Of a DNA stretch of 64,000 nucleotides, positions 34,109 to 42,004 are shown in pieces (within the stretch, counting starts at the first letter, position 1; each line of letters opens with the position of its first letter). A program made the position numbers and the translations under genes. The notes beneath the pieces were generated by a model that worked only from the letters and a program-made list of their open reading frames with translations, searched no databases and was not told the origin of the DNA. This DNA is from Mucilaginibacter pankratovii (lineage in GTDB: Bacteria > Bacteroidota > Bacteroidia > Sphingobacteriales > Sphingobacteriaceae), in NCBI RefSeq assembly GCF_014773265.1, contig NZ_JACWMY010000014.1, positions 124,001 through 188,000 on the forward strand, written 5' to 3'.

Positions 34109-37100
34109 TTAGGCGTTTATAGCACCGATCCGCTTTAACAGCTTACGGTTCTCGCGTTTGTGAATAAACCTGTTCACAATGGCGTAAATTACAGGCAGGA
34201 TAAGCAGGGTGAGTATGGTTGAGGTAACCAAACCACCTATCACTACTACTGCCAGGGGTTTTTGTGTTTCAGACCCGATACCGGTTGATATGGCCGCCGG
34301 CATTAAGCCAATGGCTGCCATCAGGGCCGTCATCACCACGGGGCGCACACGGGAGATCACCCCTGTAAGGATGGCCTCATCTAAATGCAGGCCCGCTTCC
34401 AGGTTTTTCTTGAACACAGAGATGAGGATCACCCCGTTTTGGATACACACCCCAAACAAGGCGATGAAACCAATACCTGCGGAGATGCTGAAGTTAATAC
34501 CTGTAATGTGCAAGGCCAGGATCCCGCCTATCAGCGCGAACGGTACGTTCATGATCACCAGCAGGGCATCTTTCGCGTTACCAAACATCATGTACAGTAT
34601 CAGGAAGATCACCAGCAAACAGATAGGCACTACGTGCGCCAGTGTGTTTGATGCACGGATCTGGTTCTCAAACTCACCGTTCCAGGTAAAGGCGTAGCCA
34701 TGGTCTAATTTTACATCTTTATTCACCTTGGCTTGTGCTTCAGCAATGGTGCTGCCCAGATCACGGCCACGTACCGAGAATTTTACAGCGATATAGCGCG
34801 TATTATTATCCCTGAAGATAAACGCCGGGCCTGTTAATTCTTTAATGGTAGAAATCTCTTTGATGGAGATTTTCGAACCATTGAGCGTAGGCACCATCAG
34901 GTTCTCTATCTTATCCTGTGTATCGCGGTACTCCTTCTGGTAACGGATCCGGATATCGAATTTGCGTTCGCCTTCATATAACTGCGTCGCGGCTTTACCG
35001 CCAATGGCCATTTCTATCACCGAGTTAGCATCAGCAGTAGCAACGCCATACAGTGCCATTTTACGCTGGTCAAGCTCTATCCTGAATTCGGGCTGGCCAA
35101 GGTTGCGCAGCACACCAAGGTCGTCGACACCTTTAATGTCTTTCAATACCTTCATTACGGCATCCGCCTTTTTATCCAGCACCTCAAAATCGGTACCGAA
35201 GATCTTTACGGCCATGCTGGCGTTTACACCGGCTACGGCCTCGTCCACGTTATCGCGGATAGGTTGCGAATAGTTGAACACGATACCCGGAAGCTTGCGT
35301 AATTGGGTATCCATCTGGTCTATCAGCTCCTCTTCGGTTAAGCCGCTTGGCCAGGTTTTCTTGTTTTTCAGGTCCACCTGGATCTGTACATCGAAGAACC
35401 CTTTAGGGTCGGTACCATCGTTGGTGCGGCCAACCTGTGCCAGCGTTTGTTTTACTTCGGGGAATTTCTCCAGTATCTGCATCATTTTTTGATTGATGCT
35501 TTCTGCCTGGTTTAAGGATACGCTCATCGGCAACTCGGCCTCTACCCATAATGCGCCTTCATTCAGATCGGGCAGGAACTCCGTGCCCAGGAACTTGGCA
35601 GAGAAGAAGGTAAGCGCCATGAAACCGAACGCGATAATTAAGCTTAGTTTCTGATTTTTATAGGTAAAAGTAAACATCCGCCGGATGCCATTCTCAAAGA
35701 AGATAACTACAGGGTTGTGCTTTTCTTTTACATTCTTACGCAACAGGATGCTGGATAATGCCGGCACCAAAGTAAGGGTGAACAACAACGCACCCAGCAA
35801 GGCAAAGCCCAGTGTGTAAGCCAAAGGCGAGAACATTTTACCCTCTACCTTCTGGAAAGCGAAGATTGGGATCAAACAGGTGATGATGATCAGCTTAGAG
35901 AAAAAGATAGCCTTGCCCATTTCGGCACCAACGTTTTTAAACAGGCCCAGTTTGGCCAGCCCATTAAACTTTTGCATGCCTACCTCTTTCGCTTTATGAT
36001 CGAGCGCCACAAATATGCCCTCTACCATCACCACCGCGCCATCTATAATGATACCGAAATCTACCGCACCCATGGAGAGCAGGTTGGCCGTCATCCCCTT
36101 AATGCGCATACAAATAAAGGCAAACAGCAACGCCAGCGGGATGATGATGGCTACCGTTAAGGTTGTCCGCCAATCGGCCATGAACAGGAACACGATAACC
36201 GTTACCAGTATAATACCCTCGCACAGGTTATGGATCACCGTTTCGGTACAAAAATCCATCAGGTTGGTACGGTCGTAAAAGGTGTCGATTTTCACTCCTT
36301 TTGGCAGGATATTATCATTCAGGTCGGCAACCTTATCACGGATCTTCGCCAGCACCTCGGCAGGGTTCTCGCCCTTGCGCATTACAATAATACCTTCTAT
36401 CACGTCCTTTTGCCGGTCGCGGCTTACCTGGCCTAAACGGGGCAGGCCGCTTTCCTTTATATCGGCAACGTTGCTCGCCAGTATAGGTACGTTATTTACG
36501 TTTTTGATGATGATATTCTGGATCTCGCTGATGTTGTTGATCAAACCGATACCACGTACCACAAAGGCCTGGTCGTTCTTCTCAATCACATCGCCGCCTA
36601 CGTTAATGTTGCTGCGGTTAATAGCGGTATACACATCAAGCGATGTTAAGCCATATTTTTGCAACAGGGAAGGGTTAACGCTTACCTCGTAAGTTTTTTC
36701 CTCGCCACCAAAGCTGTTTACGTCGGCCACACCCTGTATCGATTTAAACTGGCGGTCGAGGATCCAATCCTGTATGGCAGTCAAATCGTGGATAGATTTT
36801 GTTTTGCTTTTGAGCGTATACCGATAAATCTCGCCGGTTGGGCCGTATGGCGGCTCTACCTCCGGTTTTACACCATCGGGCAGGTCTGCATTACCCAGGC
36901 GGCTAAGTACCTGCTGACGGGCAAAGGCGTCATCCACGTCGTCATCAAAAATGATACGCACGTAGGATAAGCCAAATGATGAGGTAGTACGCAGGTTAGC
37001 CTTTTTTTGTACCGAGTTTAGCACGGTCTCCATTGGCACGGTGATCATTTTCTCCACCTCCTCGGCGCTGCGCCCGGGCCATTGGGCAATAATGATGATC

Positions 37101-37246
37101 TGGGTATTGGTTACGTCGGGGAATGTTTCAATAGGGGTATTTAAATAACTCCAGACGCCCAATACAGCCAAAACACCGGTAAGGAAAAACACCATCGCCC
37201 GGTGCCTGAGCGAGAAGTGTATGATATTTTTGATGAGCTTGTTCAT
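34109..37246 (-). CDS. CusA/CzcA-family heavy-metal efflux RND pump
   Basis: A 1045-residue inner-membrane pump of 12 helices with two large periplasmic domains. The N-terminus has the family block TPIETFPDVTNTQI. The TM4 proton-relay motif is DFGIIIDGAVVMVE (first D at about 396). By family knowledge the DFG-x3-D form belongs to pumps for divalent ions such as Zn, Co, Ni or Cd, whereas Cu/Ag pumps lack DFG, so a CzcA-like role is more likely than CusA. It drives proton-coupled export with the adaptor and TolC genes just upstream on the same strand. It is the last of five genes in the metal-efflux operon; a terminator follows. Confidence 0.92.
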   Translation of the reverse strand: MNKLIKNIIHFSLRHRAMVFFLTGVLAVLGVWSYLNTPIETFPDVTNTQIIIIAQWPGRSAEEVEKMITVPMETVLNSVQKKANLRTTSSFGLSYVRIIFDDDVDDAFARQQVLSRLGNADLPDGVKPEVEPPYGPTGEIYRYTLKSKTKSIHDLTAIQDWILDRQFKSIQGVADVNSFGGEEKTYEVSVNPSLLQKYGLTSLDVYTAINRSNINVGGDVIEKNDQAFVVRGIGLINNISEIQNIIIKNVNNVPILASNVADIKESGLPRLGQVSRDRQKDVIEGIIVMRKGENPAEVLAKIRDKVADLNDNILPKGVKIDTFYDRTNLMDFCTETVIHNLCEGIILVTVIVFLFMADWRTTLTVAIIIPLALLFAFICMRIKGMTANLLSMGAVDFGIIIDGAVVMVEGIFVALDHKAKEVGMQKFNGLAKLGLFKNVGAEMGKAIFFSKLIIITCLIPIFAFQKVEGKMFSPLAYTLGFALLGALLFTLTLVPALSSILLRKNVKEKHNPVVIFFENGIRRMFTFTYKNQKLSLIIAFGFMALTFFSAKFLGTEFLPDLNEGALWVEAELPMSVSLNQAESINQKMMQILEKFPEVKQTLAQVGRTNDGTDPKGFFDVQIQVDLKNKKTWPSGLTEEELIDQMDTQLRKLPGIVFNYSQPIRDNVDEAVAGVNASMAVKIFGTDFEVLDKKADAVMKVLKDIKGVDDLGVLRNLGQPEFRIELDQRKMALYGVATADANSVIEMAIGGKAATQLYEGERKFDIRIRYQKEYRDTQDKIENLMVPTLNGSKISIKEISTIKELTGPAFIFRDNNTRYIAVKFSVRGRDLGSTIAEAQAKVNKDVKLDHGYAFTWNGEFENQIRASNTLAHVVPICLLVIFLILYMMFGNAKDALLVIMNVPFALIGGILALHITGINFSISAGIGFIALFGVCIQNGVILISVFKKNLEAGLHLDEAILTGVISRVRPVVMTALMAAIGLMPAAISTGIGSETQKPLAVVVIGGLVTSTILTLLILPVIYAIVNRFIHKRENRKLLKRIGAINA

Positions 37247-37318
37247 TTACTTAAAATAATGGCAGCCGCTTTGGTTACCGTAAAAACAATTTGTGTTACA
37301 GACAATCTTTTTGGTGAC

Positions 37319-38413
37319 TTATTCTTCGGTTAAAGCATCGTAAAGCAATAGCTGACCTTTAGAGATCACCTTGTCGCCCGGTTTTAAACCCGATGAGATG
37401 TAGGTGATATTATCAACCGTTTTTATTACGCTTACCTCGTGTACCTGTAAGTTGCATTTGTCGTTATACACCACCACAAAGTTTTTGCTGCTATCAAATA
37501 TCACAGCCGATGCCGGGATGGCTACCGAACTGCTGGCCTCTTTATTGGTGATGAGCACGGTGGTGAACATCTCGGGCTTCAGCAGCATATCCTTGTTTTG
37601 TAAAGCGATACGTACTTTCATTACCTTATTATCGGGGTCCAATACCGAGCTTACTTCATCTACCTTACCGTTGAATACTTTATCAGGATAGGCCAGCGTA
37701 GTGATCTTTGCGTCATAGCCTTTTTTAACCTTGGCAATGTCGGATTCGAACACGTTGGCCCAGATCCATACATCCTTCATATTGGAGATGGTGAACAGGC
37801 TGTTGCTGTTATCCGGACGGATAAAATTGCCCGCGGTGATATTCTTCTCTACAATGTAGCCGTCGCTGGGCGCTTTTATCACCAATGAGCCACTTGCGCT
37901 GGTGTTACCGCCGCCGTTGATGGCTATTTGCTGCTGCACCTTGCTGTTTGATGCTACGGCTTTGTTGTAATTCTCTTTTGCTTCTGTATAGTCGCGTTCG
38001 CTGGAGATACCATTTTTGTACAGGTATTCGGCTTGCTCCAACTGGCGCTTGCTGATGGCCAGATCGGCCTTGGTAGAGGTCAGGTCGGTATAGTTACCGG
38101 CTACGTCGGCGCTGCGCAATACGGCAAGGGTTTGGCCTTTGCTTACCTTATCGCCCAGCGAAACCTTTACTTCCATCACCTGGCCGCTGGTGAAGGGGAA
38201 CACTTTTACCACTTTATTATCATCAAAAGATACCTCGCCCGATAGGGAAAGCTCATCCTTCATTTGCGTGGTTTTAGCGGTATCGATGGTAATGATCTTG
38301 GCCATGGAATCGCTTACGCAAACCTGTTTGCTTTCCATGGTACCGGTTTTGTTTTCCTGGCAGGATGCAAGGGCGAATAAGCCGGCTGCCATATATATGA
38401 GTTCTTTTTTCAT
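37319..38413 (-). CDS. RND efflux periplasmic adaptor (membrane-fusion lipoprotein)
   Basis: A 364-residue lipoprotein; the lipobox LFALASC places the lipid Cys near residue 19. The order is barrel-sandwich (KVFPFTSGQVMEVKVSLGD), an alpha-helical hairpin (about 115-170), return lipoyl half (SDGYIVEKNITAGNFI) and beta-barrel domains, as in CusB/CzcB. It bridges the RND pump and the TolC channel. It lies 72 bp before the pump gene and follows the tolC-like gene by 38 bp on the same strand. No metal-binding extension is seen. Confidence 0.92.
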   Translation of the reverse strand: MKKELIYMAAGLFALASCQENKTGTMESKQVCVSDSMAKIITIDTAKTTQMKDELSLSGEVSFDDNKVVKVFPFTSGQVMEVKVSLGDKVSKGQTLAVLRSADVAGNYTDLTSTKADLAISKRQLEQAEYLYKNGISSERDYTEAKENYNKAVASNSKVQQQIAINGGGNTSASGSLVIKAPSDGYIVEKNITAGNFIRPDNSNSLFTISNMKDVWIWANVFESDIAKVKKGYDAKITTLAYPDKVFNGKVDEVSSVLDPDNKVMKVRIALQNKDMLLKPEMFTTVLITNKEASSSVAIPASAVIFDSSKNFVVVYNDKCNLQVHEVSVIKTVDNITYISSGLKPGDKVISKGQLLLYDALTEE

Positions 38414-38451
38414 ATTGTTTTTTATGCTGATGTGTTGCTGTTTTTGGTTGA

Positions 38452-39723
38452 TTAAAGTGGCGTTACTACCGTGGTGCCTACCGCGAAGTTGAGGTCGGCA
38501 ATGGCTTTTTGCAGGTTAAGTTGTTGTTGTAAGATCTTCAGTTTGGTTTCGCGGTACGAGTCGAAGAAATCGATAAACTCCTGCAATCCCACTTGTTTCT
38601 GCTGGAAACTTTTTTGCATGCTGTTGTACAGCTGATCGTACTTGTTGTAAAAGTCTGTTTCGTTGGTGCTTAGCAATTGCTGACTCAACTTGTATTGGTT
38701 AACGGCCGAGTATACATCGTTCTTCAACTGCAGTTCGTTGCCCTGTACGGTGTATTCCTGACTTTGGGCAGCAAGTTTGGCGTTTTTGATATTATCCTGG
38801 TTTCGGTTGAACAGGGGGAGTGGCAGGCTGATCTCTAAACCAACATAGTTATTGGCATAGCTGCTATGCTGATCGTATGTGCTACCGATGGTGATATCGG
38901 GCACGGCCATTGCTTTTTGCAGCGCAAGGTTGTGTACGTTTTGGTCGTACAGGTATTTATTCGCCAAATAATCGCCGCGGAGTGTTTTTGCCTGTTCGGC
39001 AAGGGTGGCGGCATTCAACGTAGTATCGGTATTGTTAAAGGTGATCTGCGGCGATATGAATTGCGTTTCGTTGGCGGTAAGCAGGGTTTTTAGTTCGCTT
39101 TGCAGATCATTTATCTGGCGGTCTATTTCAACCAGGTCGTTCTGCAAGCCAAAGTTTAGCGCTTTTAATCGGATCACATCCTTCAGCGAGTTGTTGCCGG
39201 CCTGGTACGATTTTTCGATGGCGTTTACCATATTGGTTGCCGATGCTATTTCGGTTTGGTAAACCTTGCGCTGATCCATCAGGTTAGCCACCTGCGAAAA
39301 ATCCAGCAGTAAGTTGTAATGCAGGTTGCGCAGCAGGTCGTTAAACTGCGCTTGCTGGATCTGCACGCCGTCCTGTGCTATCTGGATCTGTTTGCCGCGT
39401 TTGCCCGCGGTTTTGATAAGCTGACTAAGCTGTACAAACACCTGCCCGTTGCCCGAACTATGGTCGAAATACTTTTTGTTGGCATCGGTGATGTTTTGGT
39501 CGGTGCTTAAAATGGGGTTATCCCAAAGCTTTGCCTGCTTTACCAATGCCTGGGCGGCATCAACGTTATACTTTTGGGCAAGCAGGTTTAGGTTCTTATC
39601 TAAAAAGGCCTTTTCGGCATCTTTAAAGGTTATTTTAAGCGTGTCTGTTTGTGCGTGTGCGCCCCGGGCAACTGCAATGAGCAGTGCTGCGATGAAGGCG
39701 ATTCGGATGTACCTGGTTATCAT
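38452..39723 (-). CDS. TolC-family outer-membrane efflux channel (metal-efflux operon)
   Basis: A 423-residue exported protein with signal peptide ending GAHAQ. Two long helical repeats with TolC-type heptads follow, for example the segment around YQAGNNSLKDVIRLKAL and, in the second repeat, FQQKQVGLQEFIDFFDSYRE. It supplies the outer-membrane exit of the tripartite pump. An array of four 11-bp-spaced boxes and a TAGGTTTG promoter element stand directly upstream, so transcription of tolC-adaptor-pump probably starts here, under the adjacent two-component system. Confidence 0.92.
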   Translation of the reverse strand: MITRYIRIAFIAALLIAVARGAHAQTDTLKITFKDAEKAFLDKNLNLLAQKYNVDAAQALVKQAKLWDNPILSTDQNITDANKKYFDHSSGNGQVFVQLSQLIKTAGKRGKQIQIAQDGVQIQQAQFNDLLRNLHYNLLLDFSQVANLMDQRKVYQTEIASATNMVNAIEKSYQAGNNSLKDVIRLKALNFGLQNDLVEIDRQINDLQSELKTLLTANETQFISPQITFNNTDTTLNAATLAEQAKTLRGDYLANKYLYDQNVHNLALQKAMAVPDITIGSTYDQHSSYANNYVGLEISLPLPLFNRNQDNIKNAKLAAQSQEYTVQGNELQLKNDVYSAVNQYKLSQQLLSTNETDFYNKYDQLYNSMQKSFQQKQVGLQEFIDFFDSYRETKLKILQQQLNLQKAIADLNFAVGTTVVTPL

Positions 39724-39746
39724 GAGTTCAATAGAATTTGATGATA

Positions 39747-39754
39747 CAAACCTA
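39747..39754 (-). promoter_or_regulatory. Candidate -7 element TAGGTTTG of the tolC-adaptor-RND operon
   Basis: Read on the minus strand, TAGGTTTG matches TAnnTTTG exactly and ends 24 bp before the tolC start codon. No -33 TTTG stands at the usual 19-21 bp; instead the ATTAGA boxes occupy that place, as expected for an activator-dependent promoter. Confidence 0.55.
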
Positions 39755-39764
39755 TTTCACTCAA

Positions 39765-39803
39765 ATTAGAGGCGCATTAAAACCAAATTAGATTAGCATT
39801 AGA
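39765..39803 (-). promoter_or_regulatory. Four tandem ATTAGA boxes at 11-bp period, probable response-regulator operator
   Basis: On the plus strand ATTAGA (39765-39770), ATTAAA (39776-39781), ATTAGA (39787-39792) and ATTAGA (39798-39803) repeat with a spacing of exactly 11 bp. Each adjacent pair also forms a longer 22-bp repeat beginning CAAATTAGA. OmpR-family regulators bind direct repeats on one DNA face at about this period. The array abuts the -7 element of the tolC gene and overlaps the 3' end of the histidine-kinase gap, so the regulator encoded at 41187-41864 is the likely ligand. Confidence 0.65.
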
Positions 39804-39804
39804 A

Positions 39805-41178
39805 TTACGATGGGGTATTGACTTTCAAAAAAGCCACGGTAAAGGTGCTGCCTTTGCCGGGTTGCGAGGCCACGTGGATGTCGCCTTTAAATAATTCGAT
39901 GATCTTGCTGGTGATATACAGCCCGATACCGCTACCCGATACAGACTTATCCGTATTCACCCTAAAGAACGGCTGGTATATTTTTTCGATATCAGCTTTG
40001 CTGATGCCCTGCCCTTGATCTGTTATAGCAATGCTGATACCTGCAGCATCAGCCTTAAAATTCAATACAACCGGGTTGGAGCCCGAATATTTAAAGGCGT
40101 TATCGATAATGTTATTCAGGGCGATATACAGCATAGATTTATGCGCCGGGATGGTGAGGAGTTCCTCGTCCTCCGGCAGATCGGCCAATTGGATCTTTAG
40201 TTGGCCCGGACCTTTTTTGTTGGCCCAGGATTCATCCAGCTCCCATATCAACTCATCAACCCTAATTGGGGTAAGTGCGGCGCGGGTGTAGTTAAGGTCT
40301 ACCTGCGCAAGCTCCATCAGGCTGGTGATGGTTTCCTGCAGGCGGCCGCCGTCGTTGGCAATGGAGTGGAGTACACGCTCGTACTCGGCCATGTTGCGTT
40401 TTTTGTTGAGGGCTACATCCACCTCGCCCATGATGCTGGTAAGGGGTGTACGAAGTTCGTGCGATGCATTGGCCACAAAGGTTTGCTGCAGCTCAAAGGC
40501 GTTTTGCAAATGCTCCAGCAGGCGGTTAAAGTTATTTACCAGTTGGGCAATCTCATCTTTGGTGTTCACCTCGTCTACCCGTAAATGCAGGTTGCTGGCC
40601 TGGATATTACTTATTTGGGAGATGATCCTATCTACCGGCGACAAAGCCTTTTGCGCGAACACCCGCCCGGCGAAAAACAAGCCGGTACCAAATATTATAA
40701 AGAGCACCCCCGTTATTTTTGCCAGTACTACGGTGCGGTGCGACAGGTTAGTGTCTACCGCCGAAGCCAGGATGACATAATTGCCCTGGTTATCGTGGTA
40801 GTACTTGCCAAATACTTTACGCTTGCCTTCTTCGTACTCAATAGTGCCCTCTTTACGTACCTGTTCAATGATTTCTTTATTCCAGAAAATATGATTTTTC
40901 ATATCGAAGGCCGAGAGATTGTAATCGTCGTAAATGCGAATCACTTCATCGGGCAGCTTCTCCAGGTATTTTTGCTGTACCTGCATCAACGAGTCATTGG
41001 CAAGTTCATCGGCTTTTAAATAAAGCTGCGAGGCCAGCCGGGTACGTTCCTGCAGGCGGTTGTAAAAATCGGCTGTAAAAAAAGAAAAAACCGCGATATA
41101 CACCGCCACCAACACCAATAGCAACGCCCCCGAACTAATGAGCGTAAAATAAAGGGAGAGGCGGGTTTTTATCTTCAT
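39805..41178 (-). CDS. Sensor histidine kinase of the metal-efflux operon
   Basis: A 457-residue two-pass membrane kinase. TM1 is at about 10-34 and TM2 at about 152-172, enclosing a roughly 115-residue periplasmic sensor region. A HAMP domain follows, then the phosphoacceptor H240 in NASHELRTPLTS and an ATPase domain ending SGSGIGLYITSKIIELFKG. It resembles CusS/CzcS-type kinases. It starts 8 bp after the response-regulator gene and its stop is adjacent to the operator array before tolC. The signal is presumably periplasmic metal, by context only. Confidence 0.92.
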   Translation of the reverse strand: MKIKTRLSLYFTLISSGALLLVLVAVYIAVFSFFTADFYNRLQERTRLASQLYLKADELANDSLMQVQQKYLEKLPDEVIRIYDDYNLSAFDMKNHIFWNKEIIEQVRKEGTIEYEEGKRKVFGKYYHDNQGNYVILASAVDTNLSHRTVVLAKITGVLFIIFGTGLFFAGRVFAQKALSPVDRIISQISNIQASNLHLRVDEVNTKDEIAQLVNNFNRLLEHLQNAFELQQTFVANASHELRTPLTSIMGEVDVALNKKRNMAEYERVLHSIANDGGRLQETITSLMELAQVDLNYTRAALTPIRVDELIWELDESWANKKGPGQLKIQLADLPEDEELLTIPAHKSMLYIALNNIIDNAFKYSGSNPVVLNFKADAAGISIAITDQGQGISKADIEKIYQPFFRVNTDKSVSGSGIGLYITSKIIELFKGDIHVASQPGKGSTFTVAFLKVNTPS

Positions 41179-41186
41179 GGCCGGTA

Positions 41187-41864
41187 TTAATCCTTTAAAA
41201 TATAGCCCATGCCTATTACCGTATGGATCAATTTTTTATCGAAGCCCTTTTGAATTTTATTACGGAGATAGTTTACATACACATCCACCATGTTGGTGCC
41301 GGTATCAAAGTTAATGCCCCATACTTTTTCCATGATAAACTCGCGCGAAAGGAGTTTTGCAGGGTGCTGGATAAACAGTTCCAGCAGGCTGTATTCTTTT
41401 GCGGTGAGGATGATCTGCTGGCCTTCGCGCTCGGCGGTTTTATCCCAGGTGTTTAGCTTTAAGCCACCAAAACTGAGGATGTGGTTCTCTTCCTCGGCTA
41501 CTTTTTTGCGGCGCAGCAGGGCTTCTATCCTGGCAAGCAGCTCATTAAAGTGAAAGGGTTTTACCAGGTAATCGTCGGCACCGGATTTTAGGCCGTTAAC
41601 GCGGTCGTCAATGGTGCCAAGGGCGCTCAGCATCAAAATGGGCAACAGCGGCTGGTTCTTTCTCACCTCTTTACAAAGGTCGATACCGCTCATGCCGGGC
41701 AACATCACATCCAATATAACGAGGTTGTAATTCTTTTGCTGCAGCATTTGCAGGGCGGCTTCGGCTGTTGGGGTAACATCAACACCGTACTTATGCTCGC
41801 TGAGCCCCTTTTTTATAAATGATGAAACCTTTTCGTTATCCTCAACAAGGCAAATGGTATCCAT
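41187..41864 (-). CDS. OmpR-family response regulator of the metal-efflux operon
   Basis: A 225-residue regulator. The receiver has acidic residues E8-D9, phosphoacceptor D52 in LVILDVMLPG and K near KPFHF. The C-terminal winged helix (about 125-225) ends VDVYVNYLRNKIQKGF. By family knowledge the phosphorylated dimer binds tandem direct repeats. It is the first gene of the five-gene regulator-kinase-tolC-adaptor-pump run and has a good promoter at 41901-41932. The most likely target is the box array before tolC. Confidence 0.94.
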   Translation of the reverse strand: MDTICLVEDNEKVSSFIKKGLSEHKYGVDVTPTAEAALQMLQQKNYNLVILDVMLPGMSGIDLCKEVRKNQPLLPILMLSALGTIDDRVNGLKSGADDYLVKPFHFNELLARIEALLRRKKVAEEENHILSFGGLKLNTWDKTAEREGQQIILTAKEYSLLELFIQHPAKLLSREFIMEKVWGINFDTGTNMVDVYVNYLRNKIQKGFDKKLIHTVIGMGYILKD

Positions 41865-41900
41865 AGATCAAATACTGCCCTTTCAAATAAGGCGATGCGG

Positions 41901-41932
41901 CAAAGTTAGCCTATTGGGATTATAATATCCAA
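41901..41932 (-). promoter_or_regulatory. Promoter of the response-regulator gene (TTG-N21-TAACTTTG)
   Basis: On the minus strand TTG (41932-41930) is followed after 21 bp by TAACTTTG (41908-41901). This matches the Bacteroidetes vegetative consensus TTTG/TTG, 19-21 bp, TAnnTTTG. The implied start site is about 30 nt before the regulator ATG at 41864. Confidence 0.6.
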
Positions 41933-41956
41933 TAGCAATAATAGGGTAAGTTAAAA

Positions 41957-41990
41957 GCTTGTTCGCGTTCGACCTGTAGCGCGAACAAGC
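41957..41990 (-). terminator. Intrinsic terminator of the second RND operon
   Basis: GCTTGTTCGCG (41957-41967) pairs perfectly with CGCGAACAAGC (41980-41990) around a 12-nt loop. On the minus strand TTTT follows. It lies 15 bp after the stop of the RND gene at 42005 and before the promoter of the metal-efflux regulator, so it insulates the two systems. Confidence 0.75.
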
Positions 41991-42004
41991 CCGAACAAGC
42001 CACT

